Source: Epiperipatus broadwayi
Lineage: Eukaryota > Onychophora > Udeonychophora > Euonychophora > Peripatidae
DNA: 64,000 bases
Assembly (NCBI GenBank): GCA_028023455.1
Contig: JAQFVV010013410.1
Location: 1-64,000, forward strand
Reading direction: 5' to 3'
In this document: positions 35,263 to 48,469 of the stretch, piece after piece
Numbering within the stretch: the first letter of the stretch is position 1
How the letters are laid out: each line of letters starts with the position of its first letter
Translations under genes and position numbers: made by a program
Notes under the pieces: model-generated
Database searches by the model: none
What the model saw: the letters and a program-made list of their open reading frames with translations, nothing else
What the model was told of the DNA's origin: nothing

Positions 35263-36638
35263 CTACTTGAGTATTTTTCCTGCAACCAAGGAAAGATAGG
35301 AGGACTTTTCACATTCGTATCAATACACTGCTAACTTTTTAATGTTGTTATTTGGCAACATCAATCATTATAAAAACATTATAAAGTTAGCAATGCTTTG
35401 ATACGAATGTGAAAAGTCATCCTATTTTTTTTTGGTTGCAGAAATAATACTCAATACAGTTTTACAAAGACAAAAAAAACTAAAAAATATTACGAGATAA
35501 ACACGTATTTATGAATTCTATACGAATGTAAGTTAACGTTTGATACTTACTTAATTTGATCAATTTCAACAAAAAAATGTGGTCCATGTTGCAGGAGAAA
35601 AAAAAAGCCAACATATTTATTTTTATAAAAGTAAATATATTCTATGAAATATATACTTACGCAGACGATTCTTGCATACAAAATGGTGATGGTTAGTAGC
35701 AATCCCCCCCAATGTCCTTCCTCCTTCTTTGAAAAAGTTGTCAAACAAGTGATTGACCAGTACATGCTCTAAATGGAATACTGCCAGGCAATCTAATTTT
35801 TCGAATAAACAAATAAGTCATTCTATCTTTTCTTGGTTGCAGAAATAATACTCAATACAGTTTTACAAAAACAAAAAAATATTATGAGAGATATACATGT
35901 ACTTTTACAAATTGTACACGGACACAAACTAACTTTTGATGCTTACTTAATTCGATCAATTAAAAAAAAAAAAATACGTGGTCCGTAAAAAAAAAGTCAA
36001 CATAAATATATTTTCATAAAAGTAAAAAAGAAAAAATATTCTATGAAATATACATTTATGCAGACGATTTTTACATACAAAATGGCGATTGTCAGTAATA
36101 CCCCCCTCCCACCGTCCTTCCTATTTCTCTGAAAGATTTGTGAAACAAGTGGCTGCCCAGTACATGCTTTAAATGGAATTCTGCCAGGCAATCTAATTTT
36201 TGGAATAAACAAATAACAATGTCAACGTCTTCATTCAATTACAATTAAATAATAAACTTTTAATTCAAAGATTCAAAAATGCAGAAGTCGGACAATAACC
36301 AAGTTGAAATTGGAAAAAAAAACATAGAAGTAAATAATGCAGTTGAAATTAAAAATGTTAAACCAAATTCACAATAATAACAAATGGTAAGTTTAAAATG
36401 TACAAACAAACTTTTGAATCAGAAAAAAAATACCAAAATGTCCAAAAAAAGCACCTATATAATAGTTTCGGTTGACACGTTTCAAAGCACGTTTTGTGCC
36501 TGTTCAAAAACACGTTTTTTTAATGAGGAAAAAACTCAAATCGCAAGGGTTTATTTAATGTTCGCAACAATATCGCGTATGTAAAAAGTCATCCTATCTT
36601 TCCTAGGTTGCAGGAATAATATCCAAGTACCAATTTTC
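35263..36638. mobile_element. TIR element with two tandem 412-bp units
   Basis: The left end TACTTGAGTATTTTTCCTGC continues with AACCAAGGAAAGATAGGA; the right end (36585-36638) is its complement. The same inverted terminus occurs internally at about 35399-35452 and 35816-35860. Between successive termini lie two homologous bodies (35453-35815 and 35861-36225), both containing TTTATAAAAGT/TTCATAAAAGT, GCAGACGATT and TACATGCT plus TGGAAT. Similar minus-strand frames in the two units are a by-product of this homology. No transposase is recognised. Target duplication is unclear. Confidence 0.65.
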
Positions 36639-36639
36639 C

Positions 36640-38055
36640 TTATGGGCCAAAACACTTTATAATAATACAAACTTATACTAAAAGTTAAATGTTATTTATA
36701 CTTATATTTAAACAAAATTATTCATGGAAGGATTAGATAATAATTTAATACATACAAATCTAGAATATTAAATGATATCAAACAAATATATGACTCACTA
36801 ATTGATTTCTTCTCATAACTATATAAAATAAATAATGCTAACTTAGCCATGTTATTCCATTATTACCAATAGGCTCTTATATTAAGTGAATTATAACAAG
36901 ACTAAATACTCAATAATAACACAAAATCAAATAACCTCACATATGTCTCTATTTTCACCAACTTATAATTTTATAAAATAAAATCATCTTATCCATCCAC
37001 ATCAATTTATAAAATAAACCATGATTCCTACTTGATGCTTATTCAAACACATTAACCAATTAACTAATCATATGCAATTATCTTTAAGTTTAATAAAGCT
37101 AGGTTGTTAAAACTTTAGACTATAATTATAAAAATATATGAAAAATTATTAGTGTTCATTATAATCAAATATTAATATTAAAATTTAATATTTAAACTGA
37201 ATTTACGAAGCACATCATTGAACTTTAAATATAATTAAAACAAATCGCTATAACTGAATAAGATTACATTATTTACGGCTATATACTGACTTAATATAAT
37301 ATTCTCCTTAATCAATAATGACTTAAAATAAAACATGCAAACATTTTATTGTAATCACCTTTACTCATTTTCAATAATTACCATATTTGTACCTTTATTA
37401 ATCATCGAGTCAATTCGCATACAATTTCTATCTTAATATAACTGTTACTTGTTACTAACAATATAATTTACAGTAAGCTTCTAATTAATTACTAAATATT
37501 TAAGAATGTCAAATCATTTAATCTATTGCTATATACACATTTATACTTGGACAGATAATAAACATTAAATTCAATACAAAGAAAATGATATATAAATATA
37601 CCCTCTTACCCCTAATGTGGTTTGGTTTCTGGAGTATTATGTAACTGCATCTAAAGAATTATATTGTATAATCAATTAGTGAATAGTATCCTATCCAAGT
37701 AACATTAACTAATGAATGTATATTATAGAATTGAATGACGATCAAACAACTTTACTTGTTTTAACTTAATTCAATATTTATTTTAAAATGTATAAAAATT
37801 ATACATATATGACAAACACCATGAAGATTTAAAATATTTACATATGATCTGATTATACATTATGCAATAGATCCTCAATTGACATTTTTTAAAAATCAAA
37901 TAGGTGATTGTACATTGAACTTTAACTATAACTTTAACTATCAAATTCTAAAATTAAAATGTATGTTTATGTAATAAAGGTACACTTTTCAAAATATGAA
38001 AGAGTTCAGGACATAATTAATCTTTATATAAAAATATCCAATAAAAATAAAAATA
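36640..38055. other. AT-rich stretch without recognisable genes
   Basis: Possibly the remainder of the element that starts at 34715; no internal evidence decides this. Confidence 0.4.
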
Positions 38056-38394
38056 TATGTACTAAAGATGGGCTGCAGAAAGGAGTTTGCTATTAACTGA
38101 AAGAAGACTCTTTGATTCCTTTTGGAGGCCTTAAAAACTGAGCAGGGAAAATTCCTAATGTCCACTCCATACATTCTTGTTGTTGCAGTTGTTATTCCTA
38201 TGTGATTATTCATGTTGTATATGAACATGGATTGGCTGCCCAACACGCATTAGCCAGCATAGTGAGTTTATTGACTTTTTACCTATGAGTTTAAAATAAA
38301 GAAACAACATGGTTTTTCTTATCATTTGCCTGATAAGGCAGAATGAATGTTTGTGTGAATGATACATATTTTTTTCCAATAAATATGTACAATT

Positions 38395-39130
38395 ATGACA
38401 GACAAAAATAAATCATGGCCTTTATTCCCAGGAGGCTGTAAAGTCACCAACCAAGGCAGCAGTTGGTGGCTGAAGGTGGAGCGTGCTAACAATTCCCTGA
38501 TTGTGGACCCAGGATGCCATTTGATGACAACTTTTTATTTAGGTAGTTACAATTGCAGATCACTTTCAAGTGAAGGAAGATTGCAAGAATTGGATGAAGA
38601 ACTGTCTTATATTAAATGAGACATTTTTGGACTTTGTGAAGTTAAAAAAAAAGGTGAAGAGACAAAATGGACATGTACTCTATTATATAGGCACAAATAT
38701 TGGAAATACAAGTGAAGTAGGATTCATTATAAATAAAAAGTGGATCAACAACATTGTGGAGATTGATGGTGTATTGGACAGAGTGGCAATATTAGTTATA
38801 CAACTTAATAGCAGATACCAAATGCAGATAATTTAGGTTTGTGCCCCAACAAGTTCTCATAGTGATAAAGTAATAAAAGATTTTAAAATTGTTATGGGAG
38901 ACTCTAATGCTAGAATTGGTAGACAAATGAAAGTTGAAAATGCTGTAGGTAATTTTGGTTATGGTAATAGAAATGAGAGAGGATATAGACTTGTAGAGTT
39001 TGCAGAAAAATAGAAACTTTATATTATGAATTCTTTTTTTCTTAGAAAAATGTTAAAATGGACATGAAAGCATCCAAATGAAAATACAGCAGAATTGAAT
39101 TATACATTGACTAACAGAACACAGAAAGTG
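38395..39130 (+). pseudogene. LINE apurinic-type endonuclease, broken
   Basis: Landmarks in order: GSYNCRSLSSEGRLQELDEE (38547-38606, motif with the conserved Asn), then after a frameshift FGLCEVK (catalytic Glu region), GHVLYYIGTNIGNTSEVGFI, VLDRVAILVIQLNSRYQMQI, APTSSHSDKVI, IVMGDSNARIG (the GDxNA motif, Asp and Asn intact), then GNFGYGNRNERGYRLVEF and NENTAELNYTLTN. The terminal SDH motif is not readable. This arrangement is that of the endonuclease of RTE/Jockey-like LINEs, often mis-annotated in databases as craniofacial development protein 2. In a live element it nicks the target DNA. Confidence 0.8.
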
Positions 39131-39307
39131 ATCATTGATTAGTAAGAAATAAGATATGTGTTAATGCAAAACTGGAGAGGTTAAAATTATTAAAAAAAAA
39201 CAATATTTACAATTGATATTCCTAATCCTCAGAAACATTCTAATGAATATAAATTAAAACTTACAAATCAGTGTCAAGTATTAGTAGATTTTGAACATGA
39301 TTTAGAT

Positions 39308-39673
39308 TTGAATGAAATTAATATGAAAATAACTGATACACTTTTAAAAACTGCAACAGGGATAGCTGGTAGAAAAAAGCAGCAATTGACCAATAAAATT
39401 TCTACTGAGACTAGAGAATTTATGAAGAAAAAAATGAATGTGAAGATATACAAAAATGATGCATTAAAAAGGATTGAATATCTTGAATTTTGTAAAATGG
39501 TAAGAAAAAGAGTTGAAAATGATATAAAAAAGTATAACTGTGAACTAGCAAGGAAAGCTGTAGAAGAGAATAAAAGTCTCAAGAGTGTAAAACAACATTT
39601 TGGTATTGGTAGGAAATTTATATCTGCAATAAGAAAAAATACGAAATTATTACTAAAAAAAGAGATGACATGA
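39308..39673 (+). pseudogene. LINE connector between endonuclease and reverse transcriptase
   Basis: A 121-codon basic, helical frame containing TLLKTATGIAGRKKQQLTNK, STETREFMKKK and YLEFCKMVRKRVENDIKKYN, the type of sequence that precedes the polymerase in this LINE class. It ends at a TGA, after which the family motif WVEDFYQELYKN can still be read in another frame up to the PLE junction. No start signal of its own; the ATG at 39308 is only internal. Confidence 0.6.
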
Positions 39674-39702
39674 TGAAATGGGTAGAAGACTTTTATCAAG
39701 AA

Positions 39703-39904
39703 TTATATAAAAATTATTCAAATTGAATATTGTCATAATAAACGTAAATTAAAAGAGGGTATGCTGATTTCAAGAAATCATCAAATGTTAATGAATCACC
39801 AGTCATCAAATCTTAAGATAACAGAATTGTGGGAAATCTGAATTGAACTATGTGTATTGTTAAGGGTTGTCTCATTTTGATTATTCAATGTTATATAGTT
39901 GATA
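39703..39904 (+). mobile_element. PLE-B type 3' tail fused to the LINE
   Basis: Matches the last 200 bp of the element at 23 kb: KRKLKEGMLISRNHQMLMNH, SNLKITELWEI, stop, then TTGTCTCATTTTGATTATTC. The junction with the LINE shares the bases AAAATTATTCAAATTGAA with the PLE, so the exact breakpoint is ambiguous. Confidence 0.8.
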
Positions 39905-39909
39905 ATGTA

Positions 39910-41310
39910 ATGGTATTAAAAGTAGAGCTGCTTTAATTTAACCTAGGGATTCATTTCTATTAAGCGACTTACACCCCAAACCTGACTAGAATTTATTCAT
40001 AATGTATGCTCAGTGGTCAAGGAGAGACAAGACTCTAAGGAGGAATTTGATCATTATGATCAGGTTCATTGAAAAAAACAATGCTACAGAGTTTTAATAA
40101 TAGTGAATGAAAGACAAAAGAAAAACTTTATTTACATTTGCAGAGTACAACAAATTGATTAGTTGAGCTGCAAGCTATTTCCCTGCAACTATATCCAGAT
40201 ATGAAAGAAAGACCCTTTAAAAAATGACATTATAAATTGGGAATATTTCTAGCCAATGGCCAGGTTACATGATTGAAAGAGAGGATAGCCAGCCAAACTT
40301 ACTAACATATTCTTAGGAAAGCATTGAAAATACCGTCCTCTGCTACTAACAAAAAATTCAATAATGACCTACCCCTATAGATATTTTCAGTCTCGATTTA
40401 GACACTTCAATAATATTCTGCAGAGAAAGTCACAAGGTAGAAGAATCCAGGAATATCACCAAGAGATAAATATTCAATTAACAAAAAAAGATTCTATTTA
40501 AAAAAAAAAAAAGACCGAAAAAATGGCCGACTTAAACAATTAATTTGTTATTCAAATATGCTAATTACTTTTTCTCATCTCTTTAAGAAGATCCACAGTT
40601 TTCTTTCCAAAATCACTGCCATTAATAAATCACAAGTGGACAAGGCAAATTTTACTAATTTTACAAATTTAAAGCTTATCTCACATACGGTTATATATAT
40701 ATATATATATTCTGTATGTTACATAATTTATATAATTTACAGATATCTCTTAATTTTAACATATTTTTAACAAAACCTATTACATTATTTAATATTATTT
40801 TACAATAAGATATTTAACATTGAAAATTTTTGGTATGCAATATTTTGAGAAAATGTAGTATGAAAAATAACTACTGTACTGTATACACAAAAATGTATAT
40901 GAGATATGAAAGTGCGCTAGGAAAAATTGCCAACTTTTTCAGATTTTAAGTGTATCTCATATATGTTTTTGCACATAGTTATTATTTATAATAAGATATT
41001 TAATAATTTTAAGATTTGAATATACATATTGTTACATTTAATTCCTTTTATTAAATGTTTAAACTGCTATATTTATCAATCCATACAAATCTGAATGTAA
41101 AATCCTACGGCTGACAATGTAATGAATAAGGCATTATTCATATATATATATATATCAAGATGTCCTTGATAAAAATATTCACAGTAAGAATTAAAGCAAA
41201 CTTATTAGAATTAATATTATTAATAATTAATTCAACTCAACTGAACTCAATTGAAATAAATAATTAATATAATATAATTACTTTATTCTAACTGGTTTTG
41301 GTCCAATATA
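39910..41310. other. AT-rich stretch without recognisable genes
   Basis: AT tracts near 40690 and 41140; no gene or repeat family identified. Confidence 0.45.
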
Positions 41311-41314
41311 GGGA

Positions 41315-42020
41315 CTGTATTCATCTGAGGTGGATGGTGTTAAAGTTGTGAATGGAGTGAGTTTGACGATAGTGAATGAAAATGCAACAATTTACTATAG
41401 TTAAATATTTTTCATATAATAGATATATATATGGGAAATAGTTAAATATTTTTCATATAATAGATATATATATGGGAAATAGTGACCTGGCCAGACTGAT
41501 GAGTACTGGTTCAGCATGAAAAGCATCTTGGGATCATTTGTCTTTTATTGTAGCCTTATTTATATGAATTTAAAAAGAATGGGGAAGTATGGAGTTTGTT
41601 TAATATATCTATAAAATATTACACATGGAAAAAAGAAAAGCAAATATCTGCAAGTGTGTGTATGTTTAAAATTAAAAGAAATCAGATATATTAATCTTTA
41701 ACTAAGTTTAAAGTTTATATAATCTCTTGTTTAGAAAATGATTAGTAATAATCATTATTATATTTATCTGAGATTGATGGTGTCAAAGTTGTGAGTAGCA
41801 CTAGTGAGTTTGACAATGGTAAATAAAAATGTAACAATTTATAATAGATAAATACTCTTCATATAAAAGAGATATATATAGGAGATAGTGACCTGGGTCA
41901 ACTGATGTGTGTTGGTTCAGCACAAAATGCATCTTGGGGGTCATTTGTCTTTTATTGTATCTTTATTTATATGCATTTAAAAAGAAGGGGACGTATGGAT
42001 GTTGTTTAATATATCTATAG
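41315..42020. repeat. Two diverged tandem units of about 440 bp, with an inner 55-bp duplication
   Basis: Unit 1 (about 41320-41640) and unit 2 (about 41765-42020) share GTTAAAGTTGTGA/GTCAAAGTTGTGA, GACCTGG, TTGGTTCAGCA, TCATTTGTCTTTTATTGTA and TGTTTAATATATCTATA. In unit 1 a 55-bp block with TAAATATTTTTCATATAATA is duplicated exactly (about 41401-41510). Confidence 0.75.
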
Positions 42021-42029
42021 ACATAACTT

Positions 42030-42740
42030 TTTTACATATGATTATTGTTAAAGATATATCGAATTAATACTAAATTGAAACTTTATAAACATTAAAAATA
42101 AAAATAAAAAATATCACAATCAGATCAGGATGATCATGATTTTATTTATCCAACTTTTTTCAAATGCTCCAAAGTTATCTTTACAACTATTTTAATTTAC
42201 TAAAGATTAGATGCATCCATATTTAAATACATGCACTCACTGAAAAACTGTAAATATATAATCATGTTTGTAAATAATGATTTTTTAAAAAAAATCGTCT
42301 GGCAAATTGAATAAAGTTGTGCTCTTTTAGCAACACTGGTGCTTTAATGTTACTTATGTTTTAAAACAACTTTTTATAAAATGAAAAAATGCAGTAAACT
42401 GCAATAGGGATAATGATGCACAAATATTAACTCTGATTTGTGATCTTTAACTATGTCAATAACTAAAAATGAAATGTAAAGTTTTAAAGTTTTTTGAATA
42501 AAATTAATCAAATTTTTGATTTCTGGTTTTAAATCAACATCTACCAAATCAATTTCGGAATAGTGTGTTTATTTTATACAGGTAATGCTTGATATGTATA
42601 TCATATCCATGTTCACACAACACACACACACACAGACTGGCTTGGATATATAGAAAGACAAGTAAAGAGGAGGGTGGATGCCCTCTTCTTGTTAAATTCT
42701 CTGTCTTGTATTTACGATTTGATCGCTATTAATAACACCT
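42030..42740. other. AT-rich stretch with a short (CA)n run
   Basis: A CA run at about 42618-42634 is the only structured sequence seen here. Confidence 0.45.
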
Positions 42741-42741
42741 G

Positions 42742-43025
42742 ACTGGCTAATAAGCACGAGAGGTTTGCAATCTCTCAGATTAATTTCAAATACTGTTTGT
42801 GCTTTATAAATTAAATATTATTTACATATGTTATTGCAAGTTATAACATCTAAAAACTACTGCATAGTAAATCGTAGGATTTCATGCTGTTTGTTTGTAA
42901 TTTAAACTCAGTGAATTAAATGTGAATATGTTTGAAGATTCACGCTTTCAAATCTAAGTATTTCAGACTGGCTAATAAGTGTGAGAGTTTTGCAGTCTCT
43001 CAGTTTAATTTTAAATATACTATGT
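42742..43025. repeat. Pair of direct repeats about 225 bp apart
   Basis: GACTGGCTAATAAGCACGAG at 42742 and GACTGGCTAATAAGTGTGAG at 42967, each followed by a CTCTCAG and TTTAAATA/TTCAAATA context of about 55 bp. Confidence 0.7.
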
Positions 43026-43039
43026 AAACATGAATGCAC

Positions 43040-46000
43040 ACAATAAGACTTAATTCATATACATCTAAATAGAAATGATATGCTTAAACAGAATTTAAAA
43101 ACAATACCAATGACTTAGTATGCATGAAATTGTGCATCATGCCTATTAAGCTTGTTGTCATATTATCTACAGTATCTGCAATAATATCAACTTTATTATC
43201 AACAGTAATATTATAACTTGTTATTCTATATCTCACTCAGTTCTCTATAAGCTGGGAAAGTTAAGACATGCATATGAAATATGTCATAAATCACAACATT
43301 TAAAATATGATCAGACTGATGCAATTTGGATTATTATCATTAAGAAGTCGTAAGAATAATATGTACCTCTTAATAGGTCTGTCTGCTATTCAAGAGCATG
43401 CATAAATATATAAATCCCCAAAATATCATTATATCAATAAATGCTAATATATAGCAAACTGATGATCATACATCAGAATTTCTGACACAATATATGGAAT
43501 ATCAATATACAAATAAACAATAGTCATGCATATAGTTATTTTCAATGTAACAGCAGGAATACACATATGTGAGCATCCATATTATTATTTTATTATAAGA
43601 TTAAGAATACCATATTTGAATTTATATACTAAACACTGAACAATGTACACATGATTATCAATAAAATCCATATTTCAAACTTCTAATAATTCAATGTTTT
43701 CAGACCTGTTATTAATATAGTTTATACATATAATATATTAGATATGCACATGTCTCAAGCTCAAAATCTCCAAAAAAGAAATTACAAATAAACCCCTACA
43801 TTTTGGTTACTCAACTTGCATTATCATTTTATTCCAAGATTCCACAAAGTGTGTACTGATGCATTTGGGTACATACTTTCAATTTTACATTTAACAATTA
43901 TTTAAATACAGCAAGCCAATTCATGAAAAAATACTAGGATAATCAATTGATAAACTTAAGCATTTTATTTTTTGAATATATTTCTCATAAACTCATTAAG
44001 TAATTCTGACTTGCAAATCAATTTATTATAAATTTAATGTGTAATTAAAAACCTTCTTTTTAACCTGTCATTGATAGAATTGTTTTCAAACTTTTAGTAT
44101 TATATTTCTGTTCAATGTTTTATATGATTTGACTGAAAAATGAGATGGAGAATAGGATTGGAGAGAGAGAAGGTAAAAAAAAAAATGTCAATTGCAACTC
44201 TTCTTCTGAGAAAAAAACTAAAAAATAATAAAATAATAAAGTTTTAGGTTTTCGATTTTTTCATCAAATAAAAACATTTAAGAATAAATAGAGGATACAA
44301 GTATATTAATTTTACATTTATTTATAAAAACTGACAAAAGGAATTATTGTAATGCATTAAAATTTCATTTTTATCTTTGATGTTGGTACCTTTAAATTTA
44401 GTATTTATGTACCTATATTTTACTTATGTAAAGTAATCTAAATCTTAAATTTAATCACTCATTCTAGTATTGTTTTATGACATCAACTTAGTGTTTTAAA
44501 TCAATAAAAGAAAAAAATGGAATGTAGCTACCCAAGTCCATCCATATCCTTCAAAAATTATAACAAACATTTAAATGAATATCAAAAGTTATTTAAATTA
44601 AAATAATCTGCATTGACCAACCATGTCAGTTGTTCATTAACTTTCACCCTATATTTATTTATTTTATCATAAATTTAACACATTCAATGTAAATTGTTCA
44701 GTTAGTTGAATAATAAATAAATTATTCTTTTAATTGTGTCAACCATAAATAAACCCATGTAAAAATTTTATTATTATTAAAATAAAATTGGAATAATATT
44801 TAAACCTTAAATATTTAAAATTATTCAATTATTATTAAAATATGCTTATAAAGCACTTTAAAATATATGAAATCATAATAAATAATATATCTACAATGTT
44901 TCTATACTTTTTTTTGTAAATTTCAGTTGTTTGTATTAAAGTTTTTTGGACACAGTTTGCAGGTAATTTATACACAAATAGAGATGTAGATATAGCATAC
45001 AGTTTTAATTTCAAATCAGTTAAGATTGTAGTCATGAATATAAAGTAGTATTTAGTTATTTATTTCAAAGTTCTGATATATTTATATATGTATATGTTGT
45101 TGACTGTAAATCCTTTATTCTTTATTTTTTTTTTTTTTTAGTTGAATTCTGTTTATGGCAATTAATATTGGTAATCTCTTTTGAACATAATACTTTATTT
45201 TATTTGTAAAGTTTCTGTAGAGTGTGAGATGATAATTTATGATGTTTTGCCCCTAAGGCATTCTGAAGACTTCCCATTCAAAATTGGCTATTGTATCAAT
45301 GAAGAATCTTGTTAATTTTATCCTGTCATTGTAATTAAACTTACATTAAAACTTTCAGTTATTGCCATTTCAGAAACTACAGACAATCTAATTTTTGTAT
45401 AACAATTTTGCAAAATACAACTAATATAATTCTTTTTAAGTATATTTTTTGTAAAATTATTTTTTTAAAAATAATACCAATCATAATATTGGTCAATATG
45501 CATATTCAAATTAATAATCTTTTAGTAAATATTGAAGTTTTAGAATATTAATTATACATTATTACTATTTTTTTAATAATAAATTTATATTATCTCGGTA
45601 ATTTAAAAAATCCTCAATATATAAGTTTTGTTATTAATGTATGAATAATAAATACTACACATGTACATGCAGATACACATATAAATATGCAACATTTTAC
45701 ATGCTTATTTGTTATTGCTGTGAGTTGTTTTCTTTTTAAAATGTATGCATTTTTATTACTATTATATTCAAATGACTTTATCTTTCTCTGGCTTTGCATA
45801 GCTTGTTACCAAAGAGTAAATGTCTATGGTATAGTATACTCCACTCTCTTTCTCTCCTGCTATGAAATAATGAATGATTATATATCATATGAAATGATTA
45901 TATTATTTCTATATATGAATACATAAATCAAATAGGATTATCTATTGTAGACTAACTATTGTAATAATACTAAAGCAAGAGTGTATTAATACTGATTATA

Positions 46001-46180
46001 AATTTTACAAATATCAATTGCAAAATACAGAATTTCTTTCAGTTATTTCCATAATCATCTTCAATTGGAAATTTTTTTCATTTAAAAACTTTCCAGTTAA
46101 AAATGGTTATGAAAATAATGGAAAGTATTTTTGTGTTTTATAATATTTATTAATAAGATTTATTATCACTATTTTTGCAA
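43040..46180. other. AT-rich stretch without recognisable genes
   Basis: No repeat family or coding signal supported. A CCCTAAGGCATTCTGAAGAC stretch near 45252 resembles the strand-complement of the GATGAAG/GAAAAC signatures seen near PLE 5' ends but is too short to call. Confidence 0.4.
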
Positions 46181-46184
46181 TAGT

Positions 46185-47290
46185 TGCTGATAGAAACTTT
46201 CAGTTAACTGAAAAGAGACATTTTGATTTCTCTTTGAGGCTTTAAAAAAATAGAGCAGAGCAAATTTATGCTGGCCATTATAAATTCTTATCATTTCAGT
46301 GATATTATTATATGATTATTCATATAGAAAATTCAGGCTGTGCTCTAAAACATATCAGATAGCATGATGAATTTGTGGGTTTTTTAGCTCTGAATTTGAG
46401 ATCAAAAATCCCCTATGTTCTTTCTTCTTAAGTACCTGATAGTTCTTAACTGAAGTATCCATTAATATTTTTTGATGGAATAAAAATTTGTATGAATATA
46501 TTTTTATAAATGTCTGAAATCATGACAGTCAAAACTAAATTATGTCTCTTATTCCCAGAAGACTTCAAAGTCAACAGAAAAGTCAGCAGTTAGTGGTTGA
46601 ACACTGAGACTGCTTAGAATTCTGTGATTTTGAACCCAGGATACCATTACAGTATGACATTTTATTTAAGTGTTTGCATTTTCAGGTCACTTTCAAATAA
46701 AGGAAAATTGTAAGTATTGGAAGATTAACTGGCTAATAGTGAATGGGATATTATTGGACTTTGTGAAGTTCAAATGAAAGACAAAGTGAACATGTACTTT
46801 ATTATAAAGACATGTATATTGAAAGCACAAAGGGAATGGGATTCATTTCAAATAAAATATGGAAGAACAATTTTGCTTAAATTAATGATACATAACATAG
46901 AAGATTAGTTATTTAACTTAATGGAAGATACCAAATTCAGGGAATTCAGATTTAAGTCCCAACAATTTTCATGATGATAAGTAAACAGAGGATGTTATAT
47001 GGATGTATAAATTGTTTTTGACCATGCCAAATAATATTTTTAAAATTATCATGGGAGACTTTAATGCTAGAAATAGTAAATAATAAAAATATAAAAACCC
47101 TATGGGTTAATTTGGTTGGCAATTGAAATGAAAGAGGGCATTAGATTTGTGAAGTTCATGAAACAAGAAAAATTGCATATGATGAATTATTCTTTGAGGA
47201 AAATGGTAAATGGAAATGGACATTGAAGCATCCAAATGAAAGTGCAGCAGAATTAGAACTTTAACATATTTAATCGGCTTGTGTATAATC
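46185..47290 (+). mobile_element. LINE 5' half, copy B
   Basis: Homologous to 38060-39130 through the 5' region (TTATTCCCAGAAGACTTCAA against TTATTCCCAGGAGGCTGTAA; AGAATTCTGTGATTTTGAAC) and the endonuclease. Readable pieces include FRSLSNKGKL, EWDIIGLCEVQMKD, IIMGDFNARNS and KHPNESAAEL, spread over frames with many stops. The GDFNAR motif is the better preserved of the two copies. Like copy A it lacks the reverse transcriptase and 3' end. Confidence 0.7.
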
Positions 47291-47299
47291 AAAATATGT

Positions 47300-48465
47300 G
47301 TGGTATTATAAATCAATTGGTACAATTTATGTTAGATAGCTATTAGCAATATTAACAGTTTAAGTTGCTCTAAAAAATTTTAAAACTTGTTCCTGTTTAC
47401 TGTAAATAAATTCAGTGCCGTAATTAACATTATATATATATATATTATTGTATTTAAAACGAAATAATATAAGAAATTAAAAGTCAAAAATGTAAAATAT
47501 CAAGTAAACATGTGGAAATATGTGCATTTCACAGATTGGTTTATATACTCATTACAAAATTCACTTGTAAAGCAGTTTTTTTTCCTCTCCTTTTTTTTAT
47601 CTCAAGGAATTAGAGGAGTGGCAGTTTATTAATTTAAGATTATCAAAATACTTTTTTTGCTATTTTTAATTATTAATCTCATAATAAATACTAGAATAAT
47701 TTGAATTATTATTTTTTTGTTTATGTTAATGCTTAACGCATTTAAATATTAAATTAGATATTTTACTAGCTTTATTTATAAACATAAAGGCTCATTGTTA
47801 CATGTATTGATACAAGCAATTAAAGCGTGAGTTTTTGAGATATTAGAAGTGTCACTTTTTAAATATATAATTTATGGCTAACTAGATGTGATATAATATA
47901 ATATGTACAGATCCTTTGAAGATTATAATTAGAAAAATCAGAATGATAAAAGCAAGAGACAATAGAATATCATCACAAGATTTATTTAATAGCACATGGA
48001 ATCTTATTGACATTTGAAGACCAATTTCTACCTATAGAACTTTAATTTGCATATTGTTTTTATTATACAATATTATGTATTTATTTATTTATAGGTTTAA
48101 TAAAGTTTGTTTTTGATAAAAAAAATATTAAATTATAATAATTGGAGTCTACTTTTTTTTTTTTTTTTTAAAAAAGTCAAATTTCTATTTTTATTATCAA
48201 AAGTTGAGTTGTTATTTTTTTTTCTTTTTTAATTAAAAATTAAGACAGTTTGACGTAATTTGTTTTAAAGTTATAATTAAAAATCATATTTATTTAATTC
48301 TTTTTAAAAAAAAAAAAAAAAAAAACTTGGAAAAGTGCGAAAGCAATATAACGTATTTTATTGATTTGTTAAGTTTTTTAAAAAAAAGTTTGAAAAAAAG
48401 AAGTTAAATTTTATTTTGGAAATTATAATTTTAATGTTTTTAAAGTAAAATTTTCTCTTTTTAAA
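47300..48465. other. AT-rich stretch with long homopolymer runs
   Basis: A T run near 48150-48169 and an A run near 48305-48325 flank otherwise featureless sequence. Confidence 0.5.
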
Positions 48466-48469
48466 AATA

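Larger units (their letters stand above)
38060..39705 (+). mobile_element. LINE 5' half, copy A
   Basis: A 5' region (38060-38520) homologous to 46185-46660, followed by the endonuclease and the beginning of the connector towards the reverse transcriptase, which is itself missing. The copy ends within FYQELYKN, just before where the polymerase would begin, and passes directly into PLE sequence. The protein is broken by frameshifts and stops. Confidence 0.75.

Noticed and set aside
35547-36212. Two similar minus-strand frames of 71-72 codons
   Set aside because: Their similarity follows from the tandem 412-bp units; neither has family features or intact common ends.
39274-39699. 141-codon minus-strand frame
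   Set aside because: Antisense to the LINE connector, which has recognisable LINE features on the plus strand.
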